From: Roseateles depolymerans
Lineage (GTDB): Bacteria; Pseudomonadota; Gammaproteobacteria; Burkholderiales; Burkholderiaceae_C
Direction: 5' to 3'
DNA length: 64,000 nt
Assembly: GCF_003387155.1 (NCBI RefSeq)
Contig: NZ_QUMT01000004.1
Span: forward strand, 1-64,000
Part shown: one piece after another, positions 18,959 to 27,234 of the stretch
How positions within the stretch are numbered: position 1 is the stretch's first letter
Layout of the letters: each line of letters opens with the position of its first letter
Notes under the pieces: model-generated
Seen by the model: the letters and a program-made list of their open reading frames with translations, nothing else
What the model was told of the DNA's origin: nothing
Databases searched by the model: none
Position numbers and translations under genes: made by a program

Positions 18959-19722
18959 GTGATGTCCGAGCCTCCCCCCCCAGCAGCCGCCTCCAGGCCT
19001 GGGGGCTGCAGAAGACCTATGGCGTGCGCAAGGTGGTCAAGGACGTCCACCTGGACCTGCACAGCGGCGAAGTGATCGGCCTGCTGGGCCCCAACGGCGC
19101 CGGCAAGACCACCAGCTTCTACATGATCGTGGGCCTGGTCCGCGCCGACGCCGGCGAGATCCAGATCGACGGCCAGCCCGTGCAGCGCATGCCCATCCAC
19201 CAGCGCTCCCGCCTGGGCCTGAGCTATTTGCCGCAGGAAGCCTCCATCTTCCGCAAGCTGAATGTGGAAGAAAACATCCGCGCCGTGCTGGAGCTGCAGC
19301 GCGACGACCAGGGCAAGGCCTGGCCGACCGCCCGCATCAATGCCGAGCTGGACAAGCTGCTGCAGGAACTCTCCATCGAGAAGCTGCGGGACACCCCCGC
19401 CCCCGCCCTGTCCGGCGGCGAACGGCGCCGGGTGGAAATCGCCCGCGCACTGGCCACCCAGCCCCGCTTCATCCTGCTGGACGAACCCTTCGCCGGCGTG
19501 GACCCGATCGCCGTGCTGGAAATCCAGCGCATCATCCGCTTCCTCAAGCAGCGCGGCATCGGCGTGCTGATCACCGACCACAACGTCCGCGAGACCCTGG
19601 GCATCTGCGACCGCGCCTACATCATCAGTGAAGGCGCGGTGCTGGCGGAAGGCACGCCTCAACACATCGTCGAGCATCAGGACGTCCGCCGGGTCTATCT
19701 CGGCGAGCACTTCCGGATGTAA
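18955..19722 (+). CDS. lptB: LPS export ABC transporter ATP-binding protein LptB
   Basis: Cytosolic ATPase of the LptB2FG complex that extracts lipopolysaccharide from the inner membrane. The protein has 255 residues. The Walker A motif is GPNGAGKTT, the Q-loop lies at [12 protein letters not shown], the signature is [16 protein letters not shown], Walker B is [13 protein letters not shown], and the H-loop is LITDHNVRE. It is about 14 residues longer at the N-terminus than E. coli LptB. It is coupled to lptA and followed 8 bp later by rpoN, the conserved order. Confidence 0.96.
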   Translation: MSDVRASPPSSRLQAWGLQKTYGVRKVVKDVHLDLHSGEVIGLLGPNGAGKTTSFYMIVGLVRADAGEIQIDGQPVQRMPIHQRSRLGLSYLPQEASIFRKLNVEENIRAVLELQRDDQGKAWPTARINAELDKLLQELSIEKLRDTPAPALSGGERRRVEIARALATQPRFILLDEPFAGVDPIAVLEIQRIIRFLKQRGIGVLITDHNVRETLGICDRAYIISEGAVLAEGTPQHIVEHQDVRRVYLGEHFRM

Positions 19723-19730
19723 GCGCGGGA

Positions 19731-21284
19731 ATGAGCATGAGGCCGACGCTACAGGTTCGCCTGTCCCAGCATCTTGCGCTGACGCCTCAGCTGCAGCAGT
19801 CCATCCGTCTGCTGCAGCTCTCCACGCTCGAGCTTCATCAGGAAGTCGAGCAGATGCTCGCCAGCAACCCCCTGCTGGAACCCGACGAGGAACACGACAC
19901 CGCCGCCCCGCCCGGCGCGAGTCCGGCCGAGCGCGTGTCCGACGAACGCGTGCCGGACCGCGAGGAGCGCAGCACCGAGGGTGGCGAGTCCGACGGCAGC
20001 GGGGAAGCCACCGGCGCGGAAGAAATGCGCGCCGAGGACTTTGGCACCACCGAGCGCGACGACTGGGAAAACGGCACCGAGCGCGACGACTTCGACGGCA
20101 TCCGCGAGCAGCCCTCCAGCAGCGCGGGCAGCGGCAGCGAGGACGACGAGCGCCCCGAGACCGAGGCGCCAGACGCCTCGCTGCAGGATGTGCTGCGCGC
20201 CCAGATGGCCGGCATGCACCTGGGCGAGGTCGACCGGGCGGCGCTGCTGGCCCTGATCGAATCCCTGAACGACGACGGCTACCTGGAAGATCCGCTGGAA
20301 GATCTCGTGCGGGCCCTGCTCGGCGAAGAAGCGGAGGACGGGGCCGACCAGGAGCAGCGCGAGCAACTGCTGGACACCTTCAAATGCGCCCTGAAGTGGC
20401 TGCAGTCGATGGAGCCCGCCGGCGTCGGCGCGCGCGACCTGGGTGAGTGCCTGGAGCTGCAACTGCGCACCCATCCGCGCTCCCCGGAGCAGGCACTGGC
20501 CATCGTCATCTGCCGGCGCCATCTGGAGCTGCTGGCCAAGCGCGACTGGCGTCGGCTGATGTCGCTCACCGGCGCGGACGACGATCTGCTGCGCGGCGCC
20601 CAGGCCATGATCGCCACGCTGGAGCCCAAGCCGGGCCGCCGCTTCGCGCGCAGCGACAACCGGCCGGTGGTGCCGGACGTGATCGTGCAAAAGGCCGGCC
20701 GGGGTTTTCGGGTGATGATCAATCCGGATGTGCTGCCCAAGCTGCGCATCAACGAGCTGTATGCCCAGGCTCTGCGGGCCACGCGCGGCGGCGTCAGCAA
20801 TTCGCCGCTGGGCGGTCAGCTGCAGGAGGCGCGCTGGTTCATCAAGAACATCCAGCAGCGCTTCGACACCATCTTGCGGGTCAGCGAGGCCATCGTGGAG
20901 CGCCAGCGCGGCTTCTTCACCCACGGCGAGCTGGCCATGAAGCCGCTGGTCCTGCGGGAGATCGCCGACGAGCTGGGCCTGCATGAATCCACCATCTCCC
21001 GGGTGACCACGGCCAAGTACATGGCCACGCCCTGGGGCACCTTCGAGCTGAAGTATTTCTTTGGCTCCAGCCTTTCGACCGAGGCGGGTGGCAATGCGTC
21101 GTCCACCGCCGTGCGGGCCCTGATCAAGCAGTTCATCGCCGCCGAGGACACGAGCAACCCGCTGTCGGACAGCCAGCTCTCCACCATGCTGGGCGAGCAG
21201 GGCATCACCGTGGCGCGGCGCACCGTGGCCAAATACCGCGAAGCCCTGAAGCTGGCGCCCGCCAACCTGCGCAAATCACGCTGA
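19731..21284 (+). CDS. rpoN: RNA polymerase sigma-54 factor
   Basis: Protein of 517 residues. The N-terminal glutamine-rich activator-interaction region begins MSMRPTLQVRLSQHLALTPQ (about 1-50). An acidic region of variable length (about 60-150, many Asp/Glu) is longer than in E. coli. The core-binding domain follows, then the helix-turn-helix and the C-terminal RpoN box ARRTVAKYRE that reads the -24 element. It directs transcription from -24/-12 promoters with enhancer-binding proteins. It sits 8 bp after lptB. The usual hpf/raiA gene does not follow; an RNA methyltransferase gene does. Confidence 0.96.
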   Translation: MSMRPTLQVRLSQHLALTPQLQQSIRLLQLSTLELHQEVEQMLASNPLLEPDEEHDTAAPPGASPAERVSDERVPDREERSTEGGESDGSGEATGAEEMRAEDFGTTERDDWENGTERDDFDGIREQPSSSAGSGSEDDERPETEAPDASLQDVLRAQMAGMHLGEVDRAALLALIESLNDDGYLEDPLEDLVRALLGEEAEDGADQEQREQLLDTFKCALKWLQSMEPAGVGARDLGECLELQLRTHPRSPEQALAIVICRRHLELLAKRDWRRLMSLTGADDDLLRGAQAMIATLEPKPGRRFARSDNRPVVPDVIVQKAGRGFRVMINPDVLPKLRINELYAQALRATRGGVSNSPLGGQLQEARWFIKNIQQRFDTILRVSEAIVERQRGFFTHGELAMKPLVLREIADELGLHESTISRVTTAKYMATPWGTFELKYFFGSSLSTEAGGNASSTAVRALIKQFIAAEDTSNPLSDSQLSTMLGEQGITVARRTVAKYREALKLAPANLRKSR

Positions 21285-21416
21285 AGCGACGTCGCTGCCC
21301 TGAGTGGGACAATCGGTCGCGAATCTCAATCCATCGACACCCCACCGCTCACCCGCAGGTCCGGCGACCTCCTGCGGCAGCGGCGTGAGGGTCGATTCGT
21401 CCAGGCCCTTCCCGTC

Positions 21417-22697
21417 ATGTCCACGCCCTCCTTCCACCTGTTCCTGCCCTGCCCCGCCGGCGTTGAATCCTGGCTGGAGGCGGAAGTCCGCGACATCCTG
21501 TCGGCGCAGGAATGCCTGGAAGGTCCCAAGGCCTTCCGCGGCGGCGTCGGCCTGCTGGGCACGCTGGAGGCGGTGATGAAGCTCAACCTGCACAGCCGGC
21601 TGGCCCAGCGGGTGCTGGTGGAGGTGGCCTTCGGCGAGTACTACCAGGAAGACGACATCTATTCGCTGGCCAACAGCATCGACTGGAGCGCCTGGATGAC
21701 GCCGCAGCAGACGCTGCGGGTGGACACCACGGCGCAGCATTCGCCGCTGCACAGCCTGAATTTCGCGACGCTGCGGGTCAAGGACGCGGTCTGCGACGTG
21801 ATGCGCGAAGTGACCGGCGAGCGACCCAGCGTCGACACCCGCTGGCCCGACCTGCCGCTGCAACTGCACCTGACCGAGCAGCATGCGACGCTGTATGTGG
21901 ACAGCTCCGGCGAGCCGCTCTTCAAGCGCGGCTGGCGGGAAGACAAGGGCGATGCGCCGCTGAAGGAGACGCTGGCGGCGGCCATGCTGGCGGCAGCCGG
22001 CTGGAAGGGCACCCCCGAGGCGGGCGGGGCCCTGCACGACCCCTGCTGCGGCTCCGGCACCATCGTGGTGGAAGCGGCGACGATTGCCTGCGGCATCGCA
22101 CCCGGCATCCAGCGGCGTTTTGCCTTCGAGAAGCTCAAGCCGTTCCAGCCGCTGCTGCCGGCCTGGCGCGCCATGAAGGACGAGGCGCGCGCCGCCGAGC
22201 ATCCACCGGCCGTGCCCTTGTTTGCCAGCGACGTGGCCTTCCGGATGGTGGACTTCGCCCGCCGCAATGCCCAGCGGGCCGGGGTGGAGGCCCACATCCA
22301 GTTCAACGGCGGCGATGCGCTGGAGCGTCCGGCGCCGAAACTGCCGGACGACATGCCCGGCACCTTGATGCTCAACCCGCCCTATGGCGAGCGGATCGAG
22401 GTGCGCGGCAAGGCCGGCAACCGTGGCGGCTTCGAAGGCCTGTCCGAGGAACGGGATGCCGGGGACGACTTCTTCCCCCGCCTGTCGGCCCACTGGAAGC
22501 GGGCCTACACCCAGCATCCAGCCGGCTGGACGGCTTGGCTGCTGTGCCCGGAGATGAAGCTGCCGAGCAAGATGCGGCTGAAGGAATCGCGGCGCATCCC
22601 GATGTGGAATGGCCCCATCGAGTGCCGCCTGTTCAAGTTTGATCTGATCGCAGGATCAGCCCGGAAACCTTCGGTAGAGTCAGACGCCTCGCGCTGA
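21417..22697 (+). CDS. THUMP-domain class I RNA methyltransferase (RlmL-like)
   Basis: Protein of 426 residues. An N-terminal ferredoxin-like/THUMP region (about 1-165) precedes a Rossmann methyltransferase with the SAM motif DPCCGSGTIVVEAA and the catalytic motif LNPPYGER, typical of guanine-N2 methyltransferases. It matches the N-terminal (RlmL) half of E. coli RlmKL, which makes m2G2445 in 23S rRNA; the RlmK half is absent, as is usual in this group. The exact target is inferred. The ATG at 21417 has only a weak ribosome site. It follows rpoN by 132 bp. Confidence 0.85.
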   Translation: MSTPSFHLFLPCPAGVESWLEAEVRDILSAQECLEGPKAFRGGVGLLGTLEAVMKLNLHSRLAQRVLVEVAFGEYYQEDDIYSLANSIDWSAWMTPQQTLRVDTTAQHSPLHSLNFATLRVKDAVCDVMREVTGERPSVDTRWPDLPLQLHLTEQHATLYVDSSGEPLFKRGWREDKGDAPLKETLAAAMLAAAGWKGTPEAGGALHDPCCGSGTIVVEAATIACGIAPGIQRRFAFEKLKPFQPLLPAWRAMKDEARAAEHPPAVPLFASDVAFRMVDFARRNAQRAGVEAHIQFNGGDALERPAPKLPDDMPGTLMLNPPYGERIEVRGKAGNRGGFEGLSEERDAGDDFFPRLSAHWKRAYTQHPAGWTAWLLCPEMKLPSKMRLKESRRIPMWNGPIECRLFKFDLIAGSARKPSVESDASR

Positions 22698-22759
22698 GGC
22701 AGCTGAGGCTGGACGCACATCCCACGTGCCACCGACACACGCTGAATTGGAGGACTGCC

Positions 22760-23020
22760 ATGATCCGCGCGGAACTGGGCGAATCTCTGGAGGCATACGT
22801 GGTGGAACTGGTCACAACGGGTCGGTTTGGATCCGAAAACGAAGTCTTGCAGGCAGCCGTTGCGCTGCTGCAGCAGCGCGAACAAGCCTTGTCCAGCTTT
22901 GATGCGGACCTGCGACGCCGCCTGGCTTCCGCGGATGACGGCCAGACTGTCCCGGCTGAAGAGGCCTTCGCGTCGCTGCGCCGACAGTTTGCAGACCCCG
23001 ACGCTCCAGGCTCGGCATGA
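22760..23020 (+). CDS. ParD-type antitoxin
   Basis: Protein of 86 residues. The ribbon-helix-helix N-terminus (about 1-45, SLEAYVVELVTTGRFGSENEVLQAAVALLQ) is the DNA-binding part. The acidic, Ala-rich C-terminal tail is the usual toxin-wrapping segment. It neutralises the toxin encoded immediately downstream and probably represses the shared promoter. GGAGG lies 6 nt before the ATG. Its stop overlaps the toxin start by ATGA (23017-23020). Confidence 0.88.
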   Translation: MIRAELGESLEAYVVELVTTGRFGSENEVLQAAVALLQQREQALSSFDADLRRRLASADDGQTVPAEEAFASLRRQFADPDAPGSA

Positions 23021-23322
23021 AGGTTCGCCTCCATCGGGAGGCGGTCGCTGACATCGAAGGTATTGCAGCCTATCTGGCGGAACTGAACGCAGCCGCCGCA
23101 GCTCGCTTCATCGCGGAGCTGGAAGACAAGGTCATGGGCCTGAGCACCATGGCGCATGCCTTCCCGTTCTTGCAGGGGTACGAGCCGCAAGGCATTCGCA
23201 AGCGAATCCATGGCCGCTACCGCATCCTCTACCGAATCACCGGGAGCGGGCATGTCGAAGTCGTCCGCGTGCTGCACACCGCGCGGGATCTCGTCACTGC
23301 CTTCCTCGATCGTCCGTTATGA
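23017..23322 (+). CDS. RelE/ParE-family toxin
   Basis: Protein of 101 residues with the ParE/RelE fold: VRLHREAVADIEGIAAYLAE at the N-terminus and the C-terminal strand pattern GRYRILYRITGSGHVEVVRVLHTARD. ParE members poison DNA gyrase and RelE members cleave mRNA; sequence similarity and the ParD partner favour ParE. It is translationally coupled to the antitoxin. Its last 6 bp overlap the end of rsmE on the opposite strand (23317-23322). Confidence 0.88.
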   Translation: MKVRLHREAVADIEGIAAYLAELNAAAAARFIAELEDKVMGLSTMAHAFPFLQGYEPQGIRKRIHGRYRILYRITGSGHVEVVRVLHTARDLVTAFLDRPL

Positions 23323-24090
23323 GGCGGTCGCGGCCGCCTCGATGCCGCCCAGCGCAATCCATCCCAGCACCGCCAGCGGCGCCGTATCGGCACGCAGGAT
23401 GCGCGGGCCGAGTTGCACCGCCTGGAAGCCGTGGCGGCGGGCGGCCTCCTCTTCCTCCGCGCTGAGGCCGCCTTCCGGGCCGCTCAGCACCACGATCGGT
23501 CCTTGACCGTCCCGGCTGCGCACCCGCAGCGGCTCGGCCGCCACCGGGCTCAGCAACCAGCGCCGCTCCAGGGCAGACTCCCCGCGCGCCGACAGACCCG
23601 CCAGCCAGGCCGACAAGGTCAGCACCGGCGCCACTTGCAAAGGTCGCGTGCGCCCACACTGCTCAGCCGCAGCAATCGCCACGCCCTGCCAGTGCGCCTG
23701 CTTCTTCTGGGCCCGCTCCCCCGTGAGCCGCAGCACCGAACGCTCGCTCATCAGCGGCTGGATGCCCCAGGCACCCAGCTCGCAGGCCTTCTCCACGATG
23801 CCATCCATCCGGTCGTTGGCCGGCATGACCACCGCCAATGTCACCGATGGATGCAATTCACGGTCGATGCTGTGGCGCTGCCGCAGCACCACCCGCACCT
23901 CGCTGCGGCCCATGGCGGTGACGGCCGCGGTCCATTCGTCGCCGCTGCCATCGAACAGCAGCACCTCGCCCCCGGGCTGCAGCCGCAGCACCTGCACATG
24001 ACGCGCCGCCCCCGGCGGCAGGGCGAAATCCTCATCCGGAGCGAATGCCGCCAGCGGCTGCTCCACAAACAGTCGCGCTGCCAAGCTCAC
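23317..24090 (-). CDS. rsmE: 16S rRNA (uracil-1498-N3)-methyltransferase
   Basis: Protein of 257 residues. It has an N-terminal PUA-like domain (about 1-75, RHVQVLRLQPGGEVLLFDGSG) and a C-terminal SPOUT domain with the knot segments VVLSGPEGGLSAEEEE and LGPRILRADTAPLAVLG. It methylates U1498 in the decoding region of 16S rRNA. The start is GTG at 24090, which overlaps the upstream FMN-reductase stop (GTGA), so the two are translationally coupled. The 3' end overlaps the convergent toxin gene. Confidence 0.93.
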   Translation of the reverse strand: MSLAARLFVEQPLAAFAPDEDFALPPGAARHVQVLRLQPGGEVLLFDGSGDEWTAAVTAMGRSEVRVVLRQRHSIDRELHPSVTLAVVMPANDRMDGIVEKACELGAWGIQPLMSERSVLRLTGERAQKKQAHWQGVAIAAAEQCGRTRPLQVAPVLTLSAWLAGLSARGESALERRWLLSPVAAEPLRVRSRDGQGPIVVLSGPEGGLSAEEEEAARRHGFQAVQLGPRILRADTAPLAVLGWIALGGIEAAATAS

Positions 24091-24644
24091 CCCTTCTGAC
24101 GGCCGATCCAGTCGGAGAAGGTGGTCAGGAACGACTGCATGAATTTCTCGGTGTCAGGCTTGGTGAAGCCGTGGTCCTCGGTGAACAAGGTGTTCGCACC
24201 GCCCACATACATCTCGGGCGTGGGCAGGGTGGCGACATTCAGGCAGACCAGCACCTGGCGCAGGTGATGGTGGGCGCCAAAGCCGCCCAGTGCGCCCGGC
24301 GACAAGGTGATCACCGCCCCCGGCTTCCCGTTGAAGGCATTGTGGCCATACGGCCGCGACCCCACGTCCAGCGCATTCTTGAGCACGGCCGGGATCGAGC
24401 GGTTGTATTCGGGGCTGAGGAACAGCACCGCATCCGCCGCCTTGATGGTCGCGCGGAATTCCGCATAACCGGCGGGCGGGGCATCGGCTTCATCGTCGTT
24501 GTAGAAGCTCAGATGGCCGATCTCGACGATCTCCAGCTTCAATGACGGCGGAGCGATCTTTTGCAGGGCCAGGGCCAGCTGGCGGTTGTATGAGCCTTTT
24601 CGCAGGCTGCCGATCAGCACCGCAACGCGGTAGGGGTGGGACAT
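24087..24644 (-). CDS. NADPH-dependent FMN/quinone reductase
   Basis: Protein of 185 residues of the flavodoxin-like NADPH-dependent FMN reductase family (ChrR/YieF type). FMN-phosphate loop: GSLRKGSYNR at about 12-21. Conserved SPEYNRSIPAVLKNALDVGSR contacts the isoalloxazine ring, and TLSPGALGGFGAHHHLR follows. Members reduce quinones, flavins or chromate by two-electron transfer in the cytosol. The start at 24644 has a strong AGGAGGTCC. Its stop overlaps the rsmE GTG. Confidence 0.88.
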   Translation of the reverse strand: MSHPYRVAVLIGSLRKGSYNRQLALALQKIAPPSLKLEIVEIGHLSFYNDDEADAPPAGYAEFRATIKAADAVLFLSPEYNRSIPAVLKNALDVGSRPYGHNAFNGKPGAVITLSPGALGGFGAHHHLRQVLVCLNVATLPTPEMYVGGANTLFTEDHGFTKPDTEKFMQSFLTTFSDWIGRQKG

Positions 24645-24666
24645 GGGCGGACCTCCTGGAAGCGAT

Positions 24667-25290
24667 TCAATTGAATCCCAGTGTCTCACGCAGTTCGTGG
24701 GCCGCCGCGTCGCCCTTGGTGGCGCGGATGCGATCCACGACATCGAGCGCCAGCGTCTGCAGTTGCTCGAAGTCGGCGCATTGCTCGACTTCCAGCGCCA
24801 ACCGGTAGCCCTTGAGCAGCCCCTGCTGCTTGGCAAACACCGTCAGCGCCGTGTAGAGCTGCTGGAAATCCAGCGAGGACACCGGCGCCCCCATCGGTCG
24901 CGTGCCACTGACCACCGCCGGACGTGAGGCTGCGGGCACGCTGCCCGGCGCCACGGTCGAAGTGGGCGCCTGGGCATGCACGCTCAAGCTCCCGGCAGAC
25001 CGGGACGGCGGTGACCCAGCCGGCGCCACGGCGCTCGCGCCGGACGCCGCCGCAGCAGCAGCAGCCGCAGCAGCACGGCCGGCTCCCGCCGCAGGCGCGA
25101 CCAACCCATGCTGCAGCAGCAACTCCAGATCGGCTTGAGTCGCGCCCTGCACCATGCCCAGCCATTGGCCCCCGGTCTTGGTCGGGTCGATCACCAGCAG
25201 CAGGTTGCGTGCAATGCGGCCCTGGACCAGGGCTCTTGTCTTGATCTCTGCCCGTCCGGCCTCAGACTTCTCGTAGCGTTCTTCCAACAC
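24667..25290 (-). CDS. Hypothetical protein with Ala-rich linker
   Basis: Protein of 207 residues with a GTG start and a good ribosome site (GAGGAGGG). Two small conserved-looking modules flank a low-complexity Ala/Pro/Ser linker (about 70-135, with a run of ten Ala). The N-terminal part (EERYEKSEAGRAEIKTRALV...RNLLLVIDPTKTG) resembles a small winged-helix-like module. The C-terminal helical part begins SLDFQQLYTALTVFAKQQ and contains VEQCADFEQLQTLALDVVDRI. I do not recognise a named family. It lies 22 bp before the FMN-reductase gene and 64 bp after fadD, all on one strand. Confidence 0.75.
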   Translation of the reverse strand: MLEERYEKSEAGRAEIKTRALVQGRIARNLLLVIDPTKTGGQWLGMVQGATQADLELLLQHGLVAPAAGAGRAAAAAAAAAASGASAVAPAGSPPSRSAGSLSVHAQAPTSTVAPGSVPAASRPAVVSGTRPMGAPVSSLDFQQLYTALTVFAKQQGLLKGYRLALEVEQCADFEQLQTLALDVVDRIRATKGDAAAHELRETLGFN

Positions 25291-25354
25291 GGCCTTCCCT
25301 CCTCAGGACCGCGAAGCTTAGGCCGTCGCGGCCGCCGTGGAGGCAGGGAAACTG

Positions 25355-27028
25355 CTACTTTTTGTCGCGAAGCTCACGTCGCAATACCTTGCCGACCGGC
25401 GTCTTGGGCAGCTCGGTGCGGAACTCGATGATGCGCGGACGCTTGTAGCCGGTAAGGTTGGCTTCGCAGTAGGCCTTCACATCCGCCTCGGTCAGCGCCG
25501 GATTCTTGCGGACGATCACCACCTTGACGGCCTCGCCGGCCTTTTCGTCCGGCACGCCGACAGCCGCGCATTCCAGCACGCCCGGCATCAGGGTCAGCAC
25601 ATCCTCGACTTCGTTCGGATAGACGTTGAAGCCGCTGACCAGGATCATGTCCTTCTTGCGGTCCACAATGCGGAAGTAGCCCCGCTCGTCCACCGTGCCG
25701 ATGTCGCCGGTGCGGAAATACCCGTCCGAGGTCATCACCTTGGCGGTCTCGTCCGGGCGCTGCCAGTAACCGGCCATCACCTGCGGGCCGCGGATGGCGA
25801 TCTCGCCGGAGGTGCCCAGCGGCACCTCGCGACCGTCGTCATCCAGCAGCGTCACCTCGGTGCCGGGCAGCGGCAGGCCGATGGAGCCGGTGTAGGCGGT
25901 GCTGTCGGTCGGGTTGCAGCAGGCGACGGGCGAGGTCTCCGACAGGCCGTAGCCTTCCACGATCGGGCAGCCGGTCTTGTCCAGCCACTGCTTGGCCGTG
26001 GCCTGCTGGACGGCCATGCCGCCGCCCACCGAGATCACCAGCCCGCTCCAGTCCACCGTGCCGAAGGACGGGTGGTTGGCCATGGCCATGAACAGCGTGT
26101 TGACCGCCGGCAGGCTGTGGAAGCGGTGCTGGCTCAGTTCCTTGAACACGGCCGGCAGGTCGCGCGGGTTGGGGATCAGCACATTGCAGCCGCCCACCCG
26201 CATCGACAGCATCAGGTTGGTTGTGAAACCGAAGATGTGATAGAGCGGGAGCGCGCAGATGCTGACCAGCTGCTCGTCCTTGGGGATCTTGCGCAGGGCC
26301 GGCTGGTACCAGGCCTCGCACTGCAGGGTGTTGGCCACCAGGTTGCGATGCAGCAGCACCGCGCCCTTGGACACGCCGGTGGTGCCGCCGGTGTACTGCA
26401 GCACGGCAATGTCGCTCGGGCCGACGACCGGACGCGAGTAGGTCTTGCCGCGGCCTTGCGCCAGGGCGTCGTTGAAGCGCACGGCAGTGGGCAGCTCGAA
26501 GGCCGGCACCAGCTTCTTGACCTTGCGCACCACATAGTTGACCACCGCGCCCTTGACGAAGCCCAGCATGTCGCCCATCGAGGCCAGCACCACATGCTTG
26601 GTGGGCACATGGGCCAGCACCTGCTGCAGCGTCGCGGCGAAGTTTTCGATGATGACGATGGCCTTGGCACCGGCGTCCTTGAGCTGGTGCTCCAGTTCAC
26701 GCGGCGTGTAGAGCGGATTCACGTTCACCACCACGAAGCCGGCGCGCAGCACGGCCGCCACCGCCACCGGATATTGCGGCACGTTGGGCATCATGATGGC
26801 GACACGGTCGCCCTTCTCCAGCCCCAGGCCCTGGAGATAGGCGGCCAGGGCACGGGAGGCCTCGTCGATCTGCGCATAGCTGACCGAGCGGCCCAGCATC
26901 TTGTAGGCCGGCTGCGCCGGGAACTGCTTGAATGCAGTTTCCATCAGCTCGACCAGCGAAGGATAGACATCCGCATTGATCTCGGCAGGCATGCCTGCCG
27001 GATAGTGCTTCAGCCAGGTTTTCTCCAT
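25355..27028 (-). CDS. fadD: Long-chain fatty-acid–CoA ligase
   Basis: Activates fatty acids to acyl-CoA through an acyl-adenylate, for β-oxidation or phospholipid use. The protein has 557 residues, matching E. coli FadD (561). The AMP-binding P-loop is YTGGTTGVSKGA (about 213-224). Further motifs are VEGYGLSETSP, the FadD signature DGYFRTGDIGTVDERGYF, and the C-terminal catalytic-Lys region ending TPVGKVLRREL. The start is ATG 27028. The leader contains a 45-bp inverted-repeat structure annotated separately. Confidence 0.95.
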   Translation of the reverse strand: MEKTWLKHYPAGMPAEINADVYPSLVELMETAFKQFPAQPAYKMLGRSVSYAQIDEASRALAAYLQGLGLEKGDRVAIMMPNVPQYPVAVAAVLRAGFVVVNVNPLYTPRELEHQLKDAGAKAIVIIENFAATLQQVLAHVPTKHVVLASMGDMLGFVKGAVVNYVVRKVKKLVPAFELPTAVRFNDALAQGRGKTYSRPVVGPSDIAVLQYTGGTTGVSKGAVLLHRNLVANTLQCEAWYQPALRKIPKDEQLVSICALPLYHIFGFTTNLMLSMRVGGCNVLIPNPRDLPAVFKELSQHRFHSLPAVNTLFMAMANHPSFGTVDWSGLVISVGGGMAVQQATAKQWLDKTGCPIVEGYGLSETSPVACCNPTDSTAYTGSIGLPLPGTEVTLLDDDGREVPLGTSGEIAIRGPQVMAGYWQRPDETAKVMTSDGYFRTGDIGTVDERGYFRIVDRKKDMILVSGFNVYPNEVEDVLTLMPGVLECAAVGVPDEKAGEAVKVVIVRKNPALTEADVKAYCEANLTGYKRPRIIEFRTELPKTPVGKVLRRELRDKK

Positions 27029-27065
27029 TGTTCTGTCTCCAAGGTACGGCGCGGATTCTCGCCGA

Positions 27066-27110
27066 TCCCTGTGCGCCCCCCATCAGGGGATTCGATACAC
27101 CGCACAGGGA
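27066..27110 (-). promoter_or_regulatory. Nested inverted repeat upstream of fadD
   Basis: Perfect 10-bp arms TCCCTGTGCG (27066-27075) and CGCACAGGGA (27101-27110) enclose 25 bp that itself contains a CCCC-ATCA-GGGG hairpin. The structure lies 38-82 bp upstream of the fadD ATG, where an operator or leader hairpin would be expected. The cognate factor, perhaps a fatty-acid-responsive TetR or GntR protein, is not identifiable. Confidence 0.5.
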
Positions 27111-27234
27111 CGCGCCGATGCGGCGCCGATCCGGTGCGGAAGCGATGAAACCGGCACCATACGACGCGCGCCGCTTCGCGTGAGTCCCTAGGGTGGGTTC
27201 ACTAAACCATGGCGCCGCACCCGCAAGGCATGCA

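Noticed and set aside
22698..22759. tRNA or small RNA gene before the ParD gene
   Set aside because: No cloverleaf or terminator is visible in this short gap; it is simply the toxin–antitoxin promoter region.
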